From assembly GCA_012965445.1 (NCBI GenBank), contig DTSJ01000180.1:1-12477 (forward strand): a stretch of 12,477 nt of DNA, read 5' to 3'. The stretch is from Candidatus Hydrogenedentota bacterium (lineage in GTDB: Bacteria > Hydrogenedentota > Hydrogenedentia > Hydrogenedentiales > GCA-2746185). Position numbers and translations under genes: made by a program. The notes under the pieces are model-generated. The model saw only the letters and a program-made list of their open reading frames with translations, was not told where the DNA came from and ran no database searches. Of the stretch, positions 7,654 to 12,477 are shown piece by piece. Positions within the stretch are counted from its first letter, which is position 1. Every line of letters begins with the position of its first letter.

Positions 7654-8869
7654 AGCGAGCCTCCCTGCGTTTGATGTTGGCTTCGACAATGAAGTGGTCG
7701 ATCAATGGCGCGACCATGTTCATGAACAGTATTGCGAGCATCCAGCCTTCGGGGAATGCGGGGTTGAGGGTGCGCACGAGAATTCCCATGACACCGATGC
7801 CGAGGCCATAGATGAGTTTTCCGTTGTTGGTGAAGGCGGAGGAAACGGGGTCGGTTGCCATGAATACGATGGCGAATGCATAGCCGCCGAGCACCCAGTG
7901 CCAGTAGAACGGGATCTCAAACATGGGGTTCGTTTCGGAGCCGATCACGTTCAGAAGTAGAGCCATGCCGAGGCTTCCGACCATGCAGCCTGCCATAGTG
8001 CGCCAGGAACCGACTCGGGTGGCGATCAAAATGATTGCGCCAAAAATGCAGAAGAGTGCGGATGTCTCGCCCATTGAGCCGGGGATACGTCCGATAAACG
8101 CGTCCATAAATGTAAAGCCGCTTTCGGTGATTCCATCCATACCGTCGAGGGCGCTCATGCCGAGGAGTGTTGCGCCGGAGTAGCCGTCGGCCGTAGTGGA
8201 GGCGGCTATCCAGACTTTGTCGCCGGAGAGCTGAGCTGGATATGCGAAGAAGAGGAATGCGCGCCCGGCTAGAGCGGGGTTGAGGAAGTTCATGCCTACG
8301 CCGCCGAAGACTTCTTTTGCGACGATAACGCCGAAAGCAATACCCATAGCGACCTGCCACAGGGGGGTGGTGGCGGGAAGAATGAGTGGGAACAGGGCGC
8401 TGCTAACGAGGAAGCCTTCGGTTATTTCATGGCCCCGGATAACTGCGAAAATGCCCTCGATTATGCCTCCTACGGCGATTGTCACGGCGTATATTGGGGC
8501 GAAGTGAATGAACCCGAAGAGGATGCATGAGAAGATGCTTGCAGAATTGAAATCCCAGCCGAGAAACTGGAATACGGAAGTCTGCCAGCCTGAGTGGAGA
8601 TCGGAGCCGGCTTCGATTGCGAGGAAAGCCTGATAACCGGTGTTGTACATGGCCATGAACATGCACGGGGCGAGTGCAACGACGACGGTCATCATCATGC
8701 GCTTGAGATCGAGTCCGTCGCGCACGTGGGAGGCGCCTTTGGTCACCTCGCCGGGCGTTAGCATGAAGGTGTCGCCTGCCTCGAAGAGGGGAAAGAGCTT
8801 TTCGAGCGGCTTTCCTTTGGCAAACAACATCTCGTGCTGTTTTTTCTGTAAGTTTTCGAGAAACTTCAC
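7643..8869 (-). CDS. nqrB: Na+-translocating NADH:quinone reductase subunit B
   Basis: The product is 408 residues, the main membrane subunit that carries sodium translocation, with about ten helices. The start is GTG at 8869: AAGGA lies 6 nt upstream, and the N-terminus KFLENLQKK aligns with the KKFLE start usual for NqrB. DGYSGATLLG (228-237) holds Thr234, the expected covalent FMN site. GGVGMNFLNPALAGRAFLFF (189-208) and ATDPVSSAFTNNGK (338-351) are family signatures. RnfD is a shorter homologue, and the long N-terminus and operon context support NqrB. It follows nqrA after 50 nt and overlaps nqrC. Confidence 0.98.
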   Translation of the reverse strand: MKFLENLQKKQHEMLFAKGKPLEKLFPLFEAGDTFMLTPGEVTKGASHVRDGLDLKRMMMTVVVALAPCMFMAMYNTGYQAFLAIEAGSDLHSGWQTSVFQFLGWDFNSASIFSCILFGFIHFAPIYAVTIAVGGIIEGIFAVIRGHEITEGFLVSSALFPLILPATTPLWQVAMGIAFGVIVAKEVFGGVGMNFLNPALAGRAFLFFAYPAQLSGDKVWIAASTTADGYSGATLLGMSALDGMDGITESGFTFMDAFIGRIPGSMGETSALFCIFGAIILIATRVGSWRTMAGCMVGSLGMALLLNVIGSETNPMFEIPFYWHWVLGGYAFAIVFMATDPVSSAFTNNGKLIYGLGIGVMGILVRTLNPAFPEGWMLAILFMNMVAPLIDHFIVEANIKRREARYAE

Positions 8870-8919
8870 TTACAATCCTTAACGAACATCGATTTAGAAC
8901 AGCTATGCGGGAGGACTTT

Positions 8920-10299
8920 CTATCCTTCCGATTCAATGGTGGTCAAAACATCTCGGAGATACGGTCCGTACTCGTATTTTCCGGGGCATGCAAAGGTGCA
9001 GAGCGCTAGATCTTCCTCGTCCAATTCGAGACAGCCAAGACGCTCGGCGCGTTCGACATCGCCTACGATGAGTGCGCGCAAGAGATGGGTCGCCATGAGA
9101 TCCATGGGCATGACCTGCTCGTACATTCCGATGGGGACCATCGCGCGCGCGGAACCGTTCGTCGTCGTCGTGAAATTGAACTTATGTTTGGGCATGAGTT
9201 TCGAGACGAAGGTGTTGATGAGGGAGAATTTTTCCTGGCCGGGGCCGAGCCATCCGAGAAACACGCGTTCCGTGTCTTCGGCGATGACGGAAATTTGCAG
9301 ATGGTGGCGACCGAGATAACCGTGAACATCGCCTTGTGCGCTGCGACCGGACAGTACGGAGCCTGAGATGATGCGATTTTCGCCGTCTTTTAAGCCGCCT
9401 TGGAGCAGGGCGTCTGTGGAGGCGCCGATCCGGGTGCGGACGAGTCTAGGCTGGGAGACTTGGGGACCTGCGATGGAAATGACGCGGGACACGTCCGACT
9501 TTCCGGTTGAGATAAGAGTGCCGAGGGCGATAACGTCCTGATAGTTTATTGTCCACGCGACGCGTGCGGAATGTGCGGGACGCAGAGTATGGATATGGAG
9601 TCCGGCGGTGCCTGCTGGATGGGGACCGTCGAATTTTTCGTGGGATATGCCTGCATAGGGGCCGACTTCGACAGCGGAATTTTCTGCGGTACACAAATAG
9701 ATGTGACCTTCGCGGAGCTTGGCGATCGCGGCGAGGCCTTTTTCGAATGCGGCCTGGTTCGCCTCGTAGATGACATCGACATCTGCCGCGAGGGGATTGG
9801 TGTCTATGGCTGTGATGAAAATTGAGTCGGGATCGGATTCGATGTGGGGCACTTTGCTGAATGGGCGGGTGCGGAAGGATGTCCACAGGCCGGATTCGAT
9901 GAGCAGTGCGCGGACTTCGTCGCGACTCCAGGATACGATATCTTTTTCTTTGAAACTTTTGAAGGAGACTATTTCGCTTTTTGGGGGGTCGTTTTTGAGT
10001 TCGCCTTTGGAGAGTTCGATGACGACGGACTGGAGGGCGCGTTTGTCTCCGCGATTGACTGCGGTGATTGTGCCGGCTGCAGGGGAAGTGAACTTTGTAC
10101 CAGGAGATTTTTTATCTTCGAAAAGGGGTTGCCCGCGCTTTACTTTGTCGCCGACTTTGACGAACATGGTGGGCTTCATGCCGACGTAGTCTGCGGCCAT
10201 GAGGGCGACGGAAGTGACGGCAGCGCCAGCGTGGATGACCTGCTCGGGATCACCAGTGATGGGCAGGTCCAGCCCTTTCTTGAATCTATGAACGCCCAT
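8920..10299 (-). CDS. nqrA: Na+-translocating NADH:quinone reductase subunit A
   Basis: The product is 459 residues, close to the usual length, with no membrane segments. NqrA is the cytoplasmic subunit that sits on NqrB and contributes to quinone reduction; it has no Fe-S cluster, unlike its distant relative RnfC. The N-terminus [15 protein letters not shown] is diagnostic. Residues about 45-80 form a biotin/lipoyl-like fold ([23 protein letters not shown]). No CxxCxxC ferredoxin motif is present, which separates it from RnfC. The ATG at 10299 follows AAGGAG with a 4-nt spacer. It is the first gene of the operon, so its promoter should lie in the gene-free leader to the right. Confidence 0.98.
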   Translation of the reverse strand: MGVHRFKKGLDLPITGDPEQVIHAGAAVTSVALMAADYVGMKPTMFVKVGDKVKRGQPLFEDKKSPGTKFTSPAAGTITAVNRGDKRALQSVVIELSKGELKNDPPKSEIVSFKSFKEKDIVSWSRDEVRALLIESGLWTSFRTRPFSKVPHIESDPDSIFITAIDTNPLAADVDVIYEANQAAFEKGLAAIAKLREGHIYLCTAENSAVEVGPYAGISHEKFDGPHPAGTAGLHIHTLRPAHSARVAWTINYQDVIALGTLISTGKSDVSRVISIAGPQVSQPRLVRTRIGASTDALLQGGLKDGENRIISGSVLSGRSAQGDVHGYLGRHHLQISVIAEDTERVFLGWLGPGQEKFSLINTFVSKLMPKHKFNFTTTTNGSARAMVPIGMYEQVMPMDLMATHLLRALIVGDVERAERLGCLELDEEDLALCTFACPGKYEYGPYLRDVLTTIESEG

Positions 10300-10438
10300 T
10301 GTACTCCTTGTTTACCTGCGTACCGGAATCGGTTGCCCGGTCAAATTACAACGAATGATACTGGTCGCACCATGCGTTGTATGAGGGTTTCCTGGGGTCG
10401 ATGTGCAGCCTGAATCCCGCGTGTCACAAAAGAATGGA

Positions 10439-10462
10439 TTTCGCACTGGATGTCATGCGAAA
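10439..10462. repeat. Perfect inverted repeat in the nqr leader
   Basis: TTTCGCA and TGCGAAA are separated by 10 nt (CTGGATGTCA). Both arms match perfectly over 7 bp, and the second ends 138 nt before the nqrA start codon. It could be an operator for a dimeric regulator or a leader RNA hairpin. There is no U-tract, so it is not a terminator. Confidence 0.4.
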
Positions 10463-10565
10463 CACGCGAATTTTTGCAGCCGTCACGAAAATATGTCTGC
10501 GCCTCCGTCTAAAACACAGACGATAATACTAATTCACTCGGCTACGAATGTATTTTGCCATATTC

Positions 10566-10594
10566 ATTAAAGGCTGCGCAAGCGATCTGGTCGA
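10566..10594 (-). promoter_or_regulatory. Candidate sigma70 promoter for the nqr operon
   Basis: On the minus strand TCGACC (4 of 6 matches to TTGACA) is followed after 17 nt by TTTAAT (5 of 6 to TATAAT). It would start transcription near 10559 and give a leader of about 260 nt that includes the inverted repeat. The match is modest and no better candidate was seen closer to nqrA. Confidence 0.28.
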
Positions 10595-10639
10595 TAAATA
10601 GCTATGGGCGAGTGGGCTTAGGGCGTGTTGGGGGATGAG

Positions 10640-10669
10640 TTGACTCAGAACGGCATGCTTTTCTATAAT
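10640..10669 (+). promoter_or_regulatory. Sigma70 promoter of the tRNA-His gene
   Basis: TTGACT at 10640-10645 and a perfect TATAAT at 10664-10669 are spaced by 18 nt. Transcription would start near 10676, about 40 nt before the tRNA 5' end. A short odd palindrome (GCCAAGTTGGC, 10696-10706) lies in the 5' leader removed by RNase P. Confidence 0.85.
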
Positions 10670-10716
10670 ACGTTGCGTTCCGACACGGCTTAACTGCCAA
10701 GTTGGCGTCTATATTT

Positions 10717-10793
10717 GCCCGGTTAGCTCAGTTGGTTAGAGCGCCTGGTTGTGGTCCAGGAGGTCCCCTGTTCGAACCAGGGATCGGGTACCA
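10717..10793 (+). tRNA. tRNA-His (GTG anticodon), without encoded G-1
   Basis: All four stems pair: acceptor GCCCGGT with ATCGGGT (two G-U pairs), D stem GCTC/GAGC, anticodon stem CCTGG/CCAGG around loop TTGTGGT (anticodon GTG at 10751-10753), and T stem CCCTG/CAGGG around TTCGAAC. CCA is encoded at 10791-10793. Most bacterial tRNA-His genes encode an extra 5' G (G-1) opposite C73. Here the base before G1 is T, position 73 is A, and the first pair is G1:U72. The 5' end cannot be shifted to create a G-1 because the other acceptor pairs would be lost. Confidence 0.96.
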
Positions 10794-10804
10794 TTTCAAG
10801 AATC

Positions 10805-10839
10805 AGCCCGTCATGCGCCTAGTATGACGGGCTTTTTTT
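10805..10839 (+). terminator. Intrinsic terminator of the tRNA-His unit
   Basis: AGCCCGTCAT and ATGACGGGCT form a perfect 10-bp stem around a 9-nt loop, followed by a run of seven T. It begins 12 nt after the tRNA CCA end. On the minus strand the stem is not followed by a T-run, so it is not a good terminator for the convergent sulfatase-like gene. Confidence 0.95.
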
Positions 10840-10888
10840 GACTCTGAGCGCCTGGAATCAGCTCTGAGCCCGCAGTCTCGGCAAGAAC

Positions 10889-12410
10889 CTACTCGAATGA
10901 GACTGGCTCGAAGTCATAAGCAGCGGCCGTACTTGAAGAATAAGTCGTATCTTCTACTAACTCGAATTCTGTCTTGAAAAATCGATTACTGATCACCCTG
11001 AAGGTATTTGCCGGGGTTATGGCGGGATAGAGGGAAGAGTAGTCCGCGTCCGGGAACAAATAGGCGTTCAATATGCCGGAGCGCTCGTGCATGTTTGTTT
11101 TCGCGAGACTGTTCCCGACATATTGCGAACCTGGACCATGGTCTCCTTGAAGCACAATCACCGCTCCGGGATCTGATTTCCGTATTCGCTTGACCATCTC
11201 GAGTACCATCTGGTTCAAATAGTGTATTTGATTTCCGTAAGACTTCTGATACTCCTGAATGGTCATGGTTATATTGACGAGGCTGTCCGCGTCACCGATG
11301 TGGAAATTTGGATCGGCGGGTTTTGCCGGACTGCCGTCAGCATTGAAGACGAAGGGGGGTGCGGCAGGAGTATGTGCGCAAACACGAACACAGGGGAATC
11401 GTAATTCTGCGTGATCAGTGGAATTCGTTTCATCGCTTCGATCTGTCTTTCGCGATGAGTGTCAAAAGCATTTCGCAGCTGCACATCCATCAAAAATTCG
11501 TGAACAGGGGTCTGCCCGAGAAGTTTTAATTCAAACCGGTTTAAACGGCCAACGGCCGGCTTCTCGATATACTGCATACCTGCTCTGTTCGACCCGATAT
11601 AGGCAGTGCTGATACCGACAGTAGAATAACGGAGCCCGGTGAGTATCTTCGCAAACCGATTCTGGTAGTTGTACAATCTCACCCATGTTTCATTGTGGCT
11701 GTTCTTCAGGTTGTTGGTTTCGATAAATTCGTCCAGTGTGTCCATATTGAAAGTCGAGGCAAGGGAAAAGATCGTGCGGACATAGTTTGATCGGGATTCA
11801 TCGGCGATATAGAAGCCTTCGTTCCGCAGCAGATCCATAAACTTTTCTGCCGGGTATTGGTACAGTTCTTCCAGAACGTCCGCCCGACCATAGCCGTCCA
11901 GCACGATGTAGTATATATTCGGCCGTTCTACCCCTTCGGTGATTTCGACAGTCGGATTTTCCGACACGATCAGCTCTCCCTGTGAGCGGGTCTCTATCAC
12001 ATTTCGCGCTACGAGCCAGAGGGGAAATGCGAGGGCGACGCAGGCGGCAATGTTGAAGAATATCGTGGCGGAGTCCCAGTTTTTTTGCTCTTTACGACGA
12101 AATAGACGAGCCAGTTTACGAGGACTGTAATCAGGACCAGTTGTGCGGAATAGAGTGAATAGAGGTTGAAGGAGAAGAAGAGCAGGATTCCGATGGAAAT
12201 GATTGATGCTGCTTTAGCGGGATTCTTGAGAATGCGCGCCAGGGCCGCGAAACTGAGAGCGGCGACAATCAGGACGGTAATGAGGCTGCGAAGGGCTTCC
12301 GAGAACGACAGCTGCTGGATGTTGGACGCGTAGAATGATACTACTGCATGCAGTACAAAAAGCAGAGGATGTATTGGAAATCGCGCTATTGATCGAAAAA
12401 TATCCAACAC
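10889..12410 (-). pseudogene. Membrane-anchored sulfatase-like (alkaline phosphatase superfamily) protein, two frameshifts
   Basis: Three consecutive frames form one protein of about 507 residues. The first (12410-12080) has four hydrophobic segments and includes RFPIHPLLFVLH; a fifth (ATIFFNIAACVALAFPLWLVA) opens the second. The second frame (12081-about 11355) continues into RPNIYYIVLDGYGRADVL (metal-binding Asp), SRSNYVRTIFSLASTFNMD (probable nucleophile region) and FAHILLPHPP. The third, to the TAG at 10891-10889, has VLQGDHGPGS (metal-binding Asp and His). This layout, membrane helices plus a periplasmic hydrolase or transferase domain, is that of the sulfatase-type phosphotransferases such as LTA-synthase-like enzymes; the substrate is unknown. 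Each break equals one missing base: seven A at 12086-12080 where eight are needed, and six C at 11359-11354 where seven are needed. The start is taken as GTG 12410 after AGGGGA; an ATG at 12467 is possible. The 3' end faces the tRNA terminator. Confidence 0.8.
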
Positions 12411-12477
12411 CCGGACTTCCCCTAAATCAACCTGTCGTCCAATGCAATGTCCAGCAGTACGACGCATGAACACCGAA

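Larger units (their letters stand above)
10300..10639 (-). other. Gene-free leader upstream of nqrA
   Basis: No convincing gene is seen in these 340 bases; the few short frames (about 10 codons) lack ribosome sites. It should hold the nqr promoter. It also contains an inverted repeat at 10439-10462 and a modest promoter match at 10566-10594, both listed separately. No riboswitch class could be recognised by eye. Confidence 0.6.

Noticed and set aside
7654..7689. TTG start giving a longer NqrC
   Set aside because: The ATG at 7653 has GGGAGG 6 nt upstream and gives a normal NqrC N-terminus; the TTG has no comparable site.
4322..10299. Assignment as an Rnf complex
   Set aside because: The first gene lacks the RnfC ferredoxin motifs, and the last has the NqrF layout of one [2Fe-2S] domain plus FAD/NADH domains. 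The gene order is nqrABCDEF.
9844..10413. 189-codon plus-strand open frame across the nqrA start
   Set aside because: It is antisense to nqrA with no recognisable motif. The part past nqrA is only about 38 codons of leader sequence.
10381..10460. Short upstream frames of about 10 codons before nqrA as regulatory leader peptides
   Set aside because: They have no Shine-Dalgarno sequence and no run of regulatory codons.
1..12477. CRISPR arrays, insertion sequences, integrase sites or phage genes
   Set aside because: No repeat arrays, transposase or recombinase motifs, or target duplications were seen. The tRNA is not flanked by an integrase or a duplicated 3' end within the window.

Overview
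The window is a bacterial chromosomal segment with moderate GC. Almost everything lies on the minus strand and reads from about 10.3 kb down to the left edge. Its core is a complete operon for the sodium-translocating NADH:quinone oxidoreductase (nqrABCDEF) followed by apbE, the flavin transferase that attaches FMN to NqrB and NqrC. This points to a diderm, respiring bacterium that uses a sodium cycle, as in marine or other saline habitats. The phylum cannot be fixed from the window.

Downstream of apbE (3.2-3.0 kb) is a small gene that ordinary gene calling misses because it is read through an in-frame UGA. It encodes a 73-residue SelW-like (Rdx family) selenoprotein with a Cys-Gly-Val-Sec redox motif. 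A compact bacterial SECIS hairpin with a GGUCU loop starts 15 nt after the UGA. The organism must therefore make selenocysteine, although no sel genes lie in the window. Three more co-directional genes follow: a secreted alpha/beta-hydrolase resembling CE15 glucuronoyl esterases, a secreted YHYH-domain protein with a proline-rich tail, and a TPR-repeat protein that runs off the left edge. Spacing is tight (5-60 nt), so this block is probably transcribed together, perhaps partly from an extended -10 promoter just after apbE.

Right of nqrA is a gene-free leader of about 340 nt with one clean inverted repeat. Then comes a plus-strand tRNA-His unit with a near-consensus sigma70 promoter, the tRNA with encoded CCA, and a strong intrinsic terminator. 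The tRNA is unusual: no G-1 is encoded, and it carries a G1:U72 pair and discriminator A73. That combination is established for tRNA-His of a subgroup of Alphaproteobacteria such as Caulobacter.

The right end (10.9-12.4 kb, minus strand) holds a membrane-anchored sulfatase/alkaline-phosphatase superfamily protein. Its reading frame is broken twice, each time by one missing base in a homopolymer run (A7 and C6). This is either a decaying gene, sequencing error, or slippage-dependent expression.

Working picture: NqrA-F oxidise NADH, reduce quinone and pump sodium; ApbE matures the complex; the selenoprotein may give thiol-redox protection beside it. The secreted esterase and YHYH protein belong to other envelope or polysaccharide functions.
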